Assembly: GCA_028023455.1 (NCBI GenBank)
Contig: JAQFVV010000205.1
Span: 1,223,353 to 1,287,352 of the forward strand
From: Epiperipatus broadwayi
Lineage: Eukaryota; Onychophora; Udeonychophora; Euonychophora; Peripatidae
Reading direction: 5' to 3'
Length of the DNA stretch: 64,000 bases
A program made the position numbers and the translations under genes. This document shows positions 34,166 through 47,031 of this stretch, piece by piece. The notes under the pieces were generated by a model that ran no database searches, was not told the DNA's origin, and was given only the letters and a program-made list of their open reading frames with translations. Each line of letters opens with the position of its first letter. Position 1 is the stretch's first letter.

Positions 34166-34350
34166 ATGATTTATGCCAAACTTAAACATGGTTTTCATAG
34201 GATATATAGATTCCGCCTGTGTTATAAGGATTATCTAAAAGACCTAAAAAAGTTCAATGTCAATTGCTTCCGTTTGAAAAGTGTGGCAAAGAATAATATA
34301 TATTGGAGAGCTACAATTAGACATGGTAAAGTGGACCAGCATATCCTATA
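34166..34350 (+). mobile_element. Non-LTR retroelement C-terminal scrap
   Basis: RFRLCYKDYLKDLKKFNVNC and AKNNIYWRATIRHGK follow the pattern 'R..D..K.DLK...I....WE..A.DR..WR....G' seen at the end of several LINE ORF2 proteins. Short and without catalytic motifs. Confidence 0.45.
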
Positions 34351-35454
34351 TATGGATGATTTGCATAATCATTGCAATATTGTTTCTACAGCAATTTGTT
34401 TCTTTTTGCTCCCAGGAATTAGAGTGGTCCGTATTTGTTTATAAATAGTTGCTATATAAATATGCATTTTAAATATGAATTTTTCAAAAGAAAATAAAAA
34501 ACAATTTATTTTTAGTCATGCTTTTCTAATTTTAATAATTGCATATAATTATATATAGTAATTAGCTTCATGGATTATAGTCCTCAGCTAGTTAGTTATA
34601 ATTTGCAATATCATATGTAAATGCATATTTTTTCAAGATTTTTATGCTACCATTCTCTCTTCATCACCCATTTCTAATTCAAACTTTTAAAATCATTGTG
34701 GTTGAGGCTGAAATTAATTTCCAAAATCATCTGACATGTGATTGCTTTTCAGCTTATTGATGAAGTAGTTAGTTTTTCTCTATACATTTTCATGGGTCAC
34801 CAGATTCATTTACATGCTTGTGTGAGGATTGATTAAACAACTTTGTTGTACACTCTTATATTGTATTGTGGATGAGGGTCAGAACATTTATCCCTCATTC
34901 TCATAATCTAGGTTTGAATTTGGATGAAGCTTGAAATTTTTCAGGTAGCAGTGGATTTTCAAGCAAACTAAAGATTTTATTTTTAGATAGAAAATCCAGA
35001 ACCAACTTAGCTAGATAGACATATATAACTTGGTTGGTAAATGGATATCTAATCTATTGCTAAAAGTTTCACCACCTGGCAGGTGACTGATATGCTAAGT
35101 ATTGTTCTCTTCATTTCTCTGTTTAGTGTTCTGGATGAGCTATTTTCCTGATGTGGACTATTTAAAGCAGCTTCATTCAGTTACTCAACTACTTTAAATG
35201 CCCTTGTAAAGAATATCATCTTAATAATTTGGATTGCTTACAGAATCTTCATTAAAATGCTCTAAAGAAAAAATCATTTCTGGGACAATGATTTAAGTAC
35301 AATTAAAAGATGGTCTAAAACTACTTTTAAAAAATTTCAATAAATTTGGTTCCATTATAAGAAGCTTACGATACTCAACAATTTGTTTTCTCAAACCAAC
35401 AACCATCGCCCCAACTTACCAGTAAATATCTCACATTTAAAGCTTCATGTGTTT

Positions 35455-35570
35455 TAGTTGAATGGTAGGTGCCAGGCTCAGGAGCATAAGGTCCTTGGAC
35501 CAATTCCAGTCCTGGAACTTTCGGTGTTCCCAAACAATAATGCCATTTGTAGTTTGTTTTTTAAACTTAT
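35455..35570 (+). repeat. Dispersed SINE-like unit
   Basis: 'GAATGGTAGGTGCCAGGCTCAGGAGCATAAGGTCCTTGGACC ... GTTCCCAAACAAT' has the block order of the 120-bp array family (compare 10043 and 52695). Confidence 0.4.
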
Positions 35571-36239
35571 GCTCAGAATCAATTCATTCAAGTAATAATC
35601 AGATAAAATACTGATCCTTCTTAGATTAAATGATAGAATTTTTAATGTGGAATAAATTATGAGTAAATAAATAATAATTAAAGTGATGAAACATATTCTG
35701 AATATAACAAAAGCAACCACATCTCACACCAAAATAGAGTAGGATACATTAATTAAACTTCATGTTTTGATGCTTTACGTAAATACACATGTGGTATTAC
35801 TTTTAAAGACTTATTAAACTATGAATAAATAAATTCAGAGATTAATGCAAATTCTTTGAACTTAATCTCTTACTAATTTTACACACGGGATGCAAATGGA
35901 GTCACGGAAAATTCCTATATTGATTTTCTGATAAGGGATTTGTAAGTTACTCTCTAGTTATGGATGCAAGATATTGAGAAAAATAAAAACAGTTTCATTT
36001 TAGTGCCATCTGGTGTGGGTTTAGGTAATCAATAATTTCCAGATGCATATAAATTTCCATGCTTAGACCATTTCTGGCTTGTATTTTAACAATGAGGCTT
36101 GAGATTCAAACTTGAAAAGAATGTAGACTTTAATTATTACTTTACCTGTAAAGATGAAAACTTGAAATTCAAATCAAATTAATGTTTTGAATCCTAATTA
36201 AACAGTTATATAGAATTAAACTTGGTTAAAACACTTTTA

Positions 36240-36705
36240 ATAGAAATAACTTAATATTAAAAACTAATATGCCTATGTATTTAAAAAGAAAGATTTGTAA
36301 TAAATGTGTTTTATCAGTTTTTAATTATGGATCTGAGACTAACGGAAGAGGTATATAGAGATTTCAGATACTTATTGAAGTATGGGGGGACGCATGTTAG
36401 AAATAAGAAGAAGAGTTCAAAAATGAAATATATGGATGAGTAAAAAACAAGTGTTACTGATATCATTAAAATAATTGAAAGACTGAAATTGGGCTGGATA
36501 TATTGCCAGAAGAGATGATAATAGATGGACAGTTGAAATCTTAAACTGGATTCCAAGACATTTTTAATTATCTAGCAAAAGACCACATGTGAGATGGATG
36601 GATGAAATGAGGAAGTGTACTAGGATGATGTGGAGAAGAGAGGCTAGAGATTGGAGAATATGAATTGAACCCGGAAAGATCTTCATCCTGAAATGAATTG
36701 ATAAT
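36240..36705 (+). mobile_element. RTE-type LINE C-terminal and 3' fragment
   Basis: + strand version of the block at 15278-15830: 'TGTGTTTTATCAGTTTTTAATTATGG', 'GACTGAAATTGGGCTGGATATATTGCCAGAAGAGATG', 'CCACATGTGAGATGGATGG', 'GGAGAAGAGAGGCTAGAGATTG', 'GATCTTCATCCTG'. Several stops; 5'-truncated. Confidence 0.75.
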
Positions 36706-37284
36706 AATTGAAAAATGGTGATTTCTATTTAAGGAGATAATTTCCAACTGCTGCATAAACAAAATGAATTTCCTTTGTCTAAAATTACTAAGAACTTATA
36801 TTTCTGAACAGGTTTAGATAAAGTTGTGAAAATAAAATTTTATTTTTTGTTAATATAAAGCTTTCTTATAGGTAACTACTTAATATTCTCAAAGAAGAAT
36901 TAATATGTTTTTGTTCTTAGTGGTACAATCTTAAGAATATTAATATAAGTCATTTTCATTAAGTCTTTCCTTATGTCTACAATGAGTAAAATTTCATTTT
37001 TACAATTAAATTTGTCTTTTATTTTAGTTCTTGATGATAGACAAAGGAAAACTCATTTTGTTTGATTGATAGTTAAACATTTGAGTTTGTGAGGATTTAA
37101 TTGTATCAGTTGGAAAGATATTTATCTTTAACATATTTATATAATATTTCATACCATATGATATATGTAATATTATATAATAGAAAATTACGTAACCAAT
37201 TTACAGTAAACTTCTCAGATGACTAGGTTTTTGCCTATTGCACAAATAGACCTTCTCCAATGAAAATCAACCTACATATAGTAG

Positions 37285-38300
37285 CAAATTTTTCCCTACA
37301 ATAGTGCCACCTTGTGTTAGCCATAATAATCAATGAATGCTACAAGATTTATGCGTCAAAATACCTATTTAGTTCCTACTTATCCAATATCTCCAGACTA
37401 ACTTGTGACTGTCATCATTGAGGAGGTTTGGAGCTGAGAGCACCGCACTTAGTTCCTAGGATCTGATGCAACCTTTTAGAAGCCATATTTTACCTATTTA
37501 GTTAAATATAAAGCTATGATCCCAAGTTAAAAACACAATAATGTTTTCAACGCAAGTGAATTTGCTGTATAGTCATTTAGATTTGAACCCAGTTGTCTGT
37601 CTATACATTTTGGTGTCTGCTTTGTTATAACCATCATCTTTTGCTCCGAACTGGTATTAAACCACTAAAATGTCATGTGACCACCATTTCTTATGTTTAC
37701 ACAATCTGTTAAAACAGTAGCAATCTTCATAGAATAGCGCCACCCAGTGCAAGCCATAGCAATCAATGAATGCTAGAAAGTTTGTGCACTAGATAGAAAT
37801 TTTGACAGTCAAACCTTTTAGCATCCATTAATTATTATGTTTTGCACTGAGTTGGTGGGGGGGGGGGTATTACTGTATGAAAAAAATTGCTACTGCTAAA
37901 CATAAGAAATGGTGATCCTAGCCAAAGAATAGTGTCGATTATGGTTATTAAAAAACCAAAGGCACCAAAATGTATAGATACTGAACTGAATTCAGTTGTA
38001 TATGACTATACGAGCTAATTAATTGGATTGGAAACATTATTGTGGTTTCATTTTGGACTTATAGTTTTATAATAAACTAAAAAGATAAAATATGGCTGCT
38101 TGAGGGGTGCTTTAGATCCAAAGATCTAGATGCAGTGCTCTCAGATTTAATGCTTTTCAGGATGAAATTTACAAGCTAGAAACTAATCTGGAGATATGGG
38201 ATAAGTAGGGACTAGATAGGGTTTTGGTGCACAAACCTTCTACCATCCATTGATTATTATAGCTTGAAATAGGTGACACAACTTGCTACTGTTGGTCATG
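37285..38300. mobile_element. Foldback-family element, ~1.0-kb near-palindrome
   Basis: Left arm blocks in order (CAATAGTGCCACCTTGTG, CCAATATCTCCAGACTAAC, GAACCCAGTTGTCTGTCTAT, ACATTTTGGTGTC, CCACTAAAATGTCATGTGACC, GCCACCCAGTGCAAGCC) reappear inverted in reverse order in 37800-38295 (GCACTGAGTTGGTG, AAATGGTGATCC, GGCACCAAAATGTATAG, ACTGAACTGAATTCAG, ACTAATCTGGAGATATGGG, GAAATAGGTGACACAAC). The centre is near 37800 with a G-run at 37857-37867. Each arm is about 500 bp. No coding frame. Confidence 0.85.
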
Positions 38301-38817
38301 TGACATCAGTATATAACAAACTAAATTCCTTTGAAATTTCACTCATATTTAATATCAAGGAAACTTTTCATAAGGAAACTTTTCAGAATCAAAAAATCAC
38401 GGTTTCCTTAACTCTTCTTTTGAGTTAATTTTTCTATATAAAAGATAACCTATACCTTGTCAAAAGCATGGTCTTGATAGAATTTTAGTATAAATTTGTT
38501 TTATTTGTATTTTAATGCTATATGATTTATTATTTATTTTTTAAAGATATATGTCTTTTTTTTTTCCTAGTAAATTTTCAACATTTAAATGTGTTAGTTT
38601 ATGAAAACCTTTCGATTAATTATATATATTAATATATATAATTTATATATTATTGCTGTTTAACATAATATAGCCTATGCTTACGTATTTTTCTGCTGGG
38701 ATTTATATGAATGTATAACTAAAAATCTTCATATATATGTTATATTACTTTTTTTACTCCTTATATTAAAAATCTTCATATATATAAATTTAAAATGTTA
38801 ATGTTTGTTTTTTTTAG

Positions 38818-38873
38818 TCTGTTTTGGACGAAGCAACTGACCCCTGGGGTGTCAAAGTGGAACGTGTGGAAGT
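38818..38873 (+). CDS. mec-2: Stomatin/MEC-2-like protein, exon 'VLDEATDPWGVKVERVE'
   Basis: A 56-bp exon: SVLDEATDPWGVKVERVE plus two bases (GT) of a Val codon finished by the next exon (phase 2). The acceptor is TTTTTTTTAG at 38808-38817 and the donor GTAAGA at 38874. DEATDPWGVKVERVE is the most conserved stomatin signature, at the end of the SPFH beta-structure before the helical region. The alternative donor two bases upstream is rejected because only GT|GTAAGA restores frame with the exon at 47032. Confidence 0.95.
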
Positions 38874-39336
38874 GTAAGAGATAAGATCTCATTATTATTT
38901 TATTACATTCTGTATTTATTACTTAAAATAAATGTAGTGATTAATTACCTGATAAATTTGCTATATGTGCACTGAACCTAACGACTGCAAAAGAAAGATA
39001 AAAGAAGCGTATTTTATCATCAACGACAATAACACAATTAATAAACGCGACACATGCTTCTCTCCAGAAAATGAACAAGCGGATTAATTTACATATATAT
39101 TTGCATATATTACCATCTAATAATATCACAACAACTATTACTATTTTGGCTATGATTATGAGGGATAGCACCTCGAAAGCACTTAGCCTGGATTAACTCA
39201 TTTTGATTGTTTGCTATTAACAACTTCTTCAACTAGCGTTGTAAAGCGCTTGTATATATACATTTCCAACTGCAGTTATTATGCTAATATATACTTGTAC
39301 ATATATGCAAACAATATACACGTCATGTTTATCACT

Positions 39337-39601
39337 GGCCACTAGATAAGTGAAATTTGGATGCTTTTTTTTTTTTTTTTTATGTGAGCTTAAGATTATT
39401 TGTAATTTTTGTTTTTTAAATAGCTTGACTTTAGATAACCCAGTTAGCTATTCAACTATTGGTTGATTAATGGCCACTAGATAAGTGAAATTTGGATGCT
39501 TTTTTTTTTTTTATGTGAGCTTAAGATTATTTGTAATTTTTGTTTTTAAATAGCTTGATTTTAGATAACCCAGTTAGCTATTCAACTATTGGTTGATTAA
39601 T
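39337..39601. repeat. Tandem duplication, ~130-135 bp x 2
   Basis: GGCCACTAGATAAGTGAAAT ... CTATTGGTTGATTAAT occurs at 39337-39471 and 39472-39601. The copies differ by the length of a T-run and two or three other positions, so the event is recent. Confidence 0.9.
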
Positions 39602-40169
39602 GGGTGTCTTAGCTATTCTTTAAAAATAAAAATTAGAATTTTTTCAACTACAATATTTCCTGTAATTTTTTATGGATATTAAAACTGGACACTAAAGATA
39701 GGATAAGTTTTGATGTTTTTGAACTGTGGACCTGATAAAGATATTTGAGACTTTGGAAGTTAACAAGAGACATCTAAGTCAATACTTAATTGAATCACAT
39801 CTGAACTCTTTAACTTCAAGCATAAATGAATGTATTGACTTTTTTATTAGAGAATTGAAAGTTTGGTAGTAAAAAAGAGTGACCAGCCGTAAAATAGGTG
39901 AATTTAAATGTACAATAAAACAATATGCCTTTGAGAAACCTGAAAATAAATGACAGATTAATCTGGATAAATGCTATTTATATGATCGGCAGAAACAGAT
40001 AACATCTAATGACAATATTTTATCTTTTACCATATATACTATTTGAAGAAAGTTTTTTCTTATGTAATATTCTGAATAGTTTATTTGCAGCTATTATTTA
40101 CTACACTTATCAACAATTAATTAAAAAAATACTTTTATGCCTTCAAACATTATTGACCAGTTTTGTAAC

Positions 40170-40445
40170 TATGTTAGACTATTTTCTTCATCTACTGTTA
40201 ATGGTTGAATGTCTAGAAAATTTTAAACTTTATTTAAACTTTTCAAATATAAACAACTTGTTACTAATAACACACAGAGGTTAATGATTACACAACTTTT
40301 TGAATAGTATTATTCTCCCCTCTTCTTCGGGTGATGCTGGCCTGACCAGTGACAGTATTAATATAGGAGTCAAACTTCCACTTTTAGATTCTTAATTTTA
40401 AGACAACACTCCAACCAACTGATTTAATCATTAGAAATTTCATAT
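40170..40445 (-). mobile_element. tRNA-derived SINE, family 1 (minus-strand copy)
   Basis: Minus-strand text runs ATCAGTTGGTTGGAGTG (A-box region, about 40405-40425), GTGGAAGTTTGACTCC (B-box region), then GGCCAGCATCACCCGAAGAA, GAATAATACTATTC and GTTTAAATAAAGTTTAAAAT, in the order of the copy at 719-1012. Confidence 0.7.
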
Positions 40446-42569
40446 AGTTATCTATGATAGGTTCAAATCCTCTAATCTCTCCAATTTTTTTTATTAATTA
40501 ATAATACTTTTTTCTGTAAGCTAGGTTAATTAGAGGTTTCCAGACGCTATGTATTAAGTTGTGCAATTACTAATCTAGGTTTTCAACATTTAGTGATAGA
40601 TGATGGGACTAGTCACACATATTATCACATTCAAATATATCATCTTCACAAATCTTCAGACAAATATTATTGGCCAATATTGACTACTTGAAAAATTCTT
40701 AATGTTACTCAGGAATTTTTTAGCTATCTAAAAAAAATATTAGCTTATCTGCAAATTTAAATCACAGGTATTAACTACCTGAAGAAGTCTTAATATCACT
40801 ATTGATTTTTTCTAGCTGTTTGCAGAAATGTCAGATTATTTCTAGATTTAAATTTCAGATAGCTTGTTTATATATATAAAATTATTATCCAGGTACATCC
40901 GTGTATAATTTATTGTAGTAAAAATACATACCAATGTTTTGACAGTTCGTAGTAGTACATCAACTGGCTAATAAATATTTTGAAACAGTTCCAGAGGCAC
41001 TCTAAACATTGACATATGATGATATTTATTACCCAGTTGATAACGAGTATGACCTGGGTGAAACATTAGTATACATTTTTGATATAAATTATACATGGAT
41101 GTGTCTGGATAACATTTTATTTATATCTATAGCCTGTAAATTTTTTGTTTTAACATATAAGCAGCATTTTCATTTTGTAATTTAATGCTAATTTAAAAAA
41201 TTTAAGAGATGTAAATTTCTTGACAATAGATTATTTTTTGTAATTTTAGGATACATATATATACATACACATCCCTATAACCATTTCTGTAATATTTATT
41301 ACCCAGATGATGTTGGTATGACCCAACTGAAATGTCAGCATTTTAGTATAATAAATCATATATGGATGAACTTAGATAATATATCATTTACATATATAAT
41401 AGTACAATTAATGATGACAATCAATAAATAATTTTAGAGGCTAACGAACATCCCTGAACATAGTTTTTATTAAATTTAACAAACTTTTTCTCATTCATTA
41501 TCAACCACTCTTGATGAAAATGATATCGCTTCCGATTGCTTCTCAAATTTTTGTTAAGAAGACAAGTATAGATAGTATTATTTGTGTCCTTCACTATCAA
41601 AATTGCAGACCTATTATACTTTTTGTTTGGCCTTAGGTATATTCTTCTCAAAGACAGAACTTGAAAGGATTTATGTTAATGTCTAAGTTAATGTCCAATT
41701 TATAAATATGTAGTAATAATAATAAATATCCACTCAAAAAAGAGTATAGCCATTCTAACTCCTAAGAGAGAAAAGGGGATAGGAAAAAATCCTGTTGTGA
41801 CTATCCAAACCAAAGTGTGAACCACAAATACCTCCATATATAGATCATGCTGATTCAATTTTCTGTTGTTATTTTAAGAAATTGTCTTTTAGTTTCCCCA
41901 GCAGAAAACTTATTCTTTCTGAAATACTTCAACACCATATCTAACTATAGCTATCCAATGTATTCTCTTCTCTGCCTTATCTTCCCAATGGAAACAATTG
42001 ACATTGTATTTCTTTCAAATATCTTTGAGATAATCCTTATAACATAGATGGAATCTACCTCTCCTATAAAACCCATGTTCCAGTTCACCATAAAACACCC
42101 TTTTAGAAAGTTTTACATTATTCATTCATTTTATAGTACCAATCCAACAAAGATGTAATTTCCCAATAATGGATTCAATAGTATCAAATCCTGCAAGCTA
42201 AAAAATATATTGATTGGTTTTATAATCTCACCATTTCATCTTAAAAATTTTACACAACAACCTTAAAGGAAACTTTTCTAATGCCTTTATATTGCACTGA
42301 TAGGGTATCCAAGTTTAATATCCATACAATAAATCAGGTAAAATAACAGCTTTACATGCAGCTTATCAACTTGTTGAAAACAGCAGCACATTGAAGTCTG
42401 TGTTGGATCTCAATATCTAAGACAACCGGTCTACTTGTAAAACAAGATATTTAAACTGGTTTACATTCTCAAGTTAATAACCTTCCAAGCTGAAAGTTGG
42501 TGAAGACTTTTCTTCCATTACTGGCTATTAAAGAACTTAATTAACAAATTGAAATCTTTATAAGTTGTA
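40446..42569. other. No gene seen (intronic)
   Basis: AT-rich; two mutually similar stretches mentioning 'TTATTACCCAG(T/A)TGAT' near 41027 and 41295 with 'GACC(T)GGGTGAAA' suggest an old repeat pair. No exon or element recognised. Confidence 0.35.
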
Positions 42570-42870
42570 TGAAACCACTAAATATCATATGATCACCATT
42601 CTTTATGCTTACACGAGCTGTTTACACAGAGGCTAAACCCTTCATACAGTAACACCACTTAGTGCAAACCATAGTAATCAATGGATGCAAGAAGGTTTGT
42701 CCATAAAATCCCTATCTAGTACCTACTGTTCTGGGCTGCATTAGATAGGGATTTTATGCACAAACCTTTTTGCATCTATTGATTACTCTGGCTTACACTA
42801 AGTGGTGCTACTGTATGGAGAATTTAGCCTCTGTATAAATTGTATCATTAAATAACATTTAATGGTTAAT
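42565..42870. mobile_element. Foldback-family element (~300 bp)
   Basis: GCTGTTTACACAGAGGCTAA, CATACAGTAACACCACTTAG, GTAATCAATGGATGCAAGAA and AAATCCCTATCTAGTACC (42610-42725) are inverted at 42740-42840 (AGATAGGGATTTTATGCAC, TTTTTGCATCTATTGATTAC, CTAAGTGGTGCTACTGTATG, TTTAGCCTCTGTATAAA). Confidence 0.85.
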
Positions 42871-43003
42871 TATTTTAGAAGCTGATGAAAATCTTTTAGT
42901 ATAATTAATTACACTATTACATATTTATGATGAATTGAAAATTCATAAAGTATTAAAATAAATTATTTAATTTTCTAGCTTATGAAATTTTCTTAAGACC
43001 AAA

Positions 43004-43560
43004 CACAGTGTCCCAAAAATCACTATACATTGAGCAAATGGAAAGATGCACCTTTATTTGCAAAATATGTATTAAAGGGATTTGAACCCAGACTTTCAAA
43101 CTCTCTACAGTTATCCATTCTATTCAATACACTAATTGTATACCAACTGATGAGTACTGGTTTAACATGAAATAATATTGGAAATCATCATATTCACATT
43201 ATGTGGTCATGTGTATCACTTATATTGGATAGAGTGGATGACTTTAGGGAATTTGAAACTCTGGGTTCAAATCCCTATTTCAATATTAAAATATTTATTA
43301 GAAAATTTTATTAAATATTTTCTACATGTTGGCCACTGCTTCTAAATCTTCTCTTTGGACACCACAACTTTTAAATGGCCCCACAAGTAAAAGTGGAATG
43401 AGAAAAGATCAGGAGACATTGCAAGCCATTTTCCAAAACTGCAATGATCAGCGCAAGTACTTCATATGGGGCCTTTTGGAACAATAACAACTCTATAAAT
43501 TTGATATTGACCCTTGCAAAAATCATCGTCCATATCTGTCATCTTAATAAAAACTTACTA
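43004..43560 (-). mobile_element. mariner/Tc1-like transposase C-terminal remnant with terminal repeat
   Basis: The minus strand reads APYEVLALIIAVLE and then MSPDLFSFHFYLWGHLK, matching the 'FQQDGAPPH...W..RSPDL.P.DF.LWG.LK' region of IS630/mariner transposases. The DF aspartate position of the catalytic triad reads HF here. The putative terminal repeat ACAGTGTCCCAAAAATCAC lies at 43005-43023. A tRNA-like inverted pair (43072-43285) is nested between the coding remnant and the terminus. Inactive. Confidence 0.6.
43072..43285. repeat. Inverted pair of tRNA-like repeat units, nested in mariner remnant
   Basis: AGGGATTTGAACCCAGACTT at 43078 is inverted at 43257-43277 (CTCTGGGTTCAAATCCCT, B-box-like), and 'CTACAGTTATCCATTCTATTC' pairs with 'GATAGAGTGGATGACTTTAG'. 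The loop carries the 'CAACTGATGAGTACTGGTTTAAC' block. Same architecture as 8189-8291. Confidence 0.7.
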
Positions 43561-43704
43561 ATCAGTTGGATGTGACATCATTTTCATCTGTTAAAAGCAT
43601 TTGGATAATAATATAATGTAAGACTGTTAGTTCCATTTAATAAAGATGGTGCTATGAGATTTCTACTGACTTCTAAAATTATTGTATATATGTATATACA
43701 CACA

Positions 43705-44290
43705 ATATGTCCCAGGAAGAAAGGTGACATTTTCTTTCAAGCTGCTTGCAGTGCCATCTCTGAATCAATGCATGTACTAGGTTGCAACATAGTTTAACCA
43801 TTTACGGCAAAAAAAAATTGTAAGTGTCTGCCTGGATTATGATTCGCAATGTGAAATGTAACATTAGACCACTAAACATCACATGATCATTATTTCCTAG
43901 TCTGTGGATATTGGGTGAGTAGGCACTAGATAGGGAATTTTATATACAAACCTTGAATTCATTGATTACTATGGCTTACACTGGTTCACACTGCTGTATG
44001 GAGAGTTTGTCACAATTATGGAATGTGAAAATATGTTTATTTGCATTAACTCGCAATAGAACAATGAAATAACAATAAATTTTGTTTTCAATTAGGTAAA
44101 ACCACTACTGAAACATTTAAAATGATTCAAACTGTGTATGGGAAAGAATTTCATGAGTTTCAAGAAAGATTTTTAGGTGATTTGCAAGATATTATGATCA
44201 CAAGGAGAGCATTGAAGATGATCCCATAAGGGTCCCATTTCATGTTATAATTCATGATCTAGATATGCTAGTGCCTTGTTACCACATAAC
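43705..44290 (+). mobile_element. mariner/Tc1-like 5' end and transposase N-terminal remnant, with nested foldback copy
   Basis: 5' block TGTCCCAGGAAGAAAGGTG...CTGCTTGCAGTGCCATCTCTG (43708-43765) matches 1440-1505. After a nested foldback-family piece (43862-44010), the frame reads KTTTETFKMIQTVYGKE (44098-) and then, shifted, RYYDHKESIEDDPI (44187-), the mariner HTH signature. No catalytic domain. Confidence 0.6.
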
Positions 44291-44915
44291 ATGTATTGGT
44301 TTGGAGATAGGACCAGCCATCTTTTCTCTAGCACACACTGTGTATGCATATATACAATATACTAAAAGAATAACCCTTTTACCATTCTCAGCTTATTATG
44401 GGGGTGAGCCTCTTGGCTTGCAACTCTCTCCTGTGAATGGAAGATTGTAACAATTAAACACCAAAAATGACAGGAACCATTAGCTCTTAAGTTCATCATT
44501 TTGTACTGTACTAAGCTACACAGGGCAATCAGATGATAACATGAAGACTTGCAAACAATAATAATCAATAAAACTAAATAAAATATGAGACTGATAGACA
44601 AGTGATAATTGACATAATTGATACTTTACAGAACTATGACTTATATTGGATAAAGCATTTTTCTATTGGCTAACTGAGAAAATAATATTTAAAGTACAAG
44701 TACATCAGTGTTTCAGATCAGGTTTCAGGGAATCTCTTTCAACAACTATGCAAAATCCTAAGATCACTAACCATAAAGCTTGAATTTTATTTATAGTAAG
44801 CAGCTTTTATTTGTTTTATTTGAAATTATGAAAGGTGAAGTAGATGCAACGTACAATGAAGTAGTTTCAGTGTGCAAATAGAAATAAAATAAACTGTGTC
44901 ATTAATAAAGGTATG
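44291..44915. other. No gene seen (intronic)
   Basis: AT-rich; 44705-44760 (CAGGTTTCAGGGAATCTCTTTCAACAACTATGC) may be a scrap of the LINE family 2 3' end. Confidence 0.35.
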
Positions 44916-45300
44916 TGATCATCATTATCATTTTCAATCATTAGCAAGGTTTTGCAAAATGAAGGTTTATCGAGTTTCTTTAATCTTTAGCCTTTCTTTT
45001 TTACATCATACCAACAAACTTTCTTATTTCATCCATCCATCTTACATGTGGTCTCTTTCTAGGACTTTTACAATCTTTTGGCATCTAGTTTAATATTTCA
45101 ACTGTCTATCTATTATCATCTCTTCTAGCAATATATCTTGTCCAACTCCAGTCTTTTCTTTTAATGATGTCAGTAACACCTGTTTGTTTGCTCATCTATG
45201 TATTTTGTTTTGAATTCTTTCTTGTTACTTCTAACAAACAGCTCTCCATACTTCATTGAATGGTCTGAAGTTTGTAACAATATTGACTGTTTGAATATTA
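44916..45300 (-). mobile_element. RTE-type LINE C-terminal and 3' fragment
   Basis: 'ATCATCATTATCATTTTCAATCATTAGC' tail, 'CTTATTTCATCCATCCATCTTACATGTGGTCTC', 'CTATTATCATCTCTTCTAGCAATAT' and 'CTCTCCATACTTCATTGAATGGTCTG' reproduce the minus-strand block at 15278-15640, with decay. Confidence 0.7.
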
Positions 45301-46285
45301 TGCATATCATACTATTTCCAACTTTCTTAAACACTTCAACAATCCTATTTTTTATATTAAAACTTTTTTTTACAGTTTCAACTTTCCTGCAAACATATCA
45401 GAGCAATATCCAAATGCATAATTATACAATTAATACATTTTATACACATATTTATATACATAATTAAATACATAATTAAAATGTACATCTTAACCTGACC
45501 ATCATAAATAATTATTTGACATTTTATTACTCTATTCTTAATTTTATTCACGTTTATTTCATATTATTTTATTTTTAAATTATTTTAAAAATTATTGTAA
45601 TTTGAATTATTTAATTTTAAAAAACTTTAACTTTTTATTCTACTGTTTAATACATTTTATTATCTTGAACTTCTAACCTTTTCTTATTTTTATTATATAT
45701 TTTATAATTAACTATTAACTTTTTTTACTCACTTCTTTACATATTCTATTTTTAAAAACCAACTGACAAAATTTTTCAAAATTTATTATACTTGCTTGAC
45801 AACTCCCTCTATCATTTTCTCCAACTTTATTTTTTTAATCTTGTTATATTCAAACTATTATGAATAATAATTATTTATAAAATTATTGTCTTTAACCCAA
45901 AATCCCTATTAAAATTTTGTTTTATATTTTTAATCAATATTGCCTCTTTAATTTTCCTATCCCTTCTATTATTTGTATAATTAATCATTTTTATACTATC
46001 TTTTTTAAACCTATGGCCTGTTTCTAATGAATTTAATTATGTACATAAATATGTGTATAAAATTTATTAATTGTATAATTATATATATATATATATTTAG
46101 ATCTTGTAACTTATGATGACTGCAGGACAGTCAAAGCTGTAAGAATAAAGTTTTGATATAAAAATTTGTATTGGTAAAGTGTTTAAGAAAGTTGGATATG
46201 GTATTATATGTAAATATAGAAATCAACACATAAGAAAAGGAAGAAGAAGAAAATTATATTATCTTATACATAAGAAAGTTGGACT
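45301..46285. other. No gene seen; extremely AT-rich
   Basis: T-rich on the + strand with scarcely any G or C; (TA)n at 46079-46097. No similarity recognised. Confidence 0.4.
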
Positions 46286-46760
<475 letters not shown>

Positions 46761-47031
46761 TGGTTGAAAACATACACAATCTTAAAATTTTCTGTTATTA
46801 TTACTTTTTAAGTCATTGTCTTAGATATCCTTATTCTTAAATCCATTTCAAATAAAACTTTAATCACAATAAAACTATTTTTAGTAGTGACATATATTCA
46901 TTATGCATTAGTTAGATTATTTATAGAATTTATTATAATTTACAACTAGCACTTTGGGATTTAATGATTGTTAAAAAAAATTAAAGGAAGGACTCAATTT
47001 CTTGACAATATTTTTTTTTTTTTAATTTTAG

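Larger units (their letters stand above)
33975..38817 (+). other. Stomatin intron (4843 bp)
   Basis: GTAAAA donor to TTTTTTTTAG acceptor, phase 0. Holds a LINE-type C-terminal scrap (34166-34350), foldback-family pieces (36000-36140), an RTE 3' fragment (36240-36700) and a ~1-kb near-palindrome (37285-38300). 34450-35450 and 38300-38817 show nothing beyond AT-rich sequence. Confidence 0.85.

Noticed and set aside
34166-34444. Possible extra stomatin exon
   Set aside because: The reading matches a LINE C-terminal pattern, and the stomatin protein is already continuous from 33974 to 38818.
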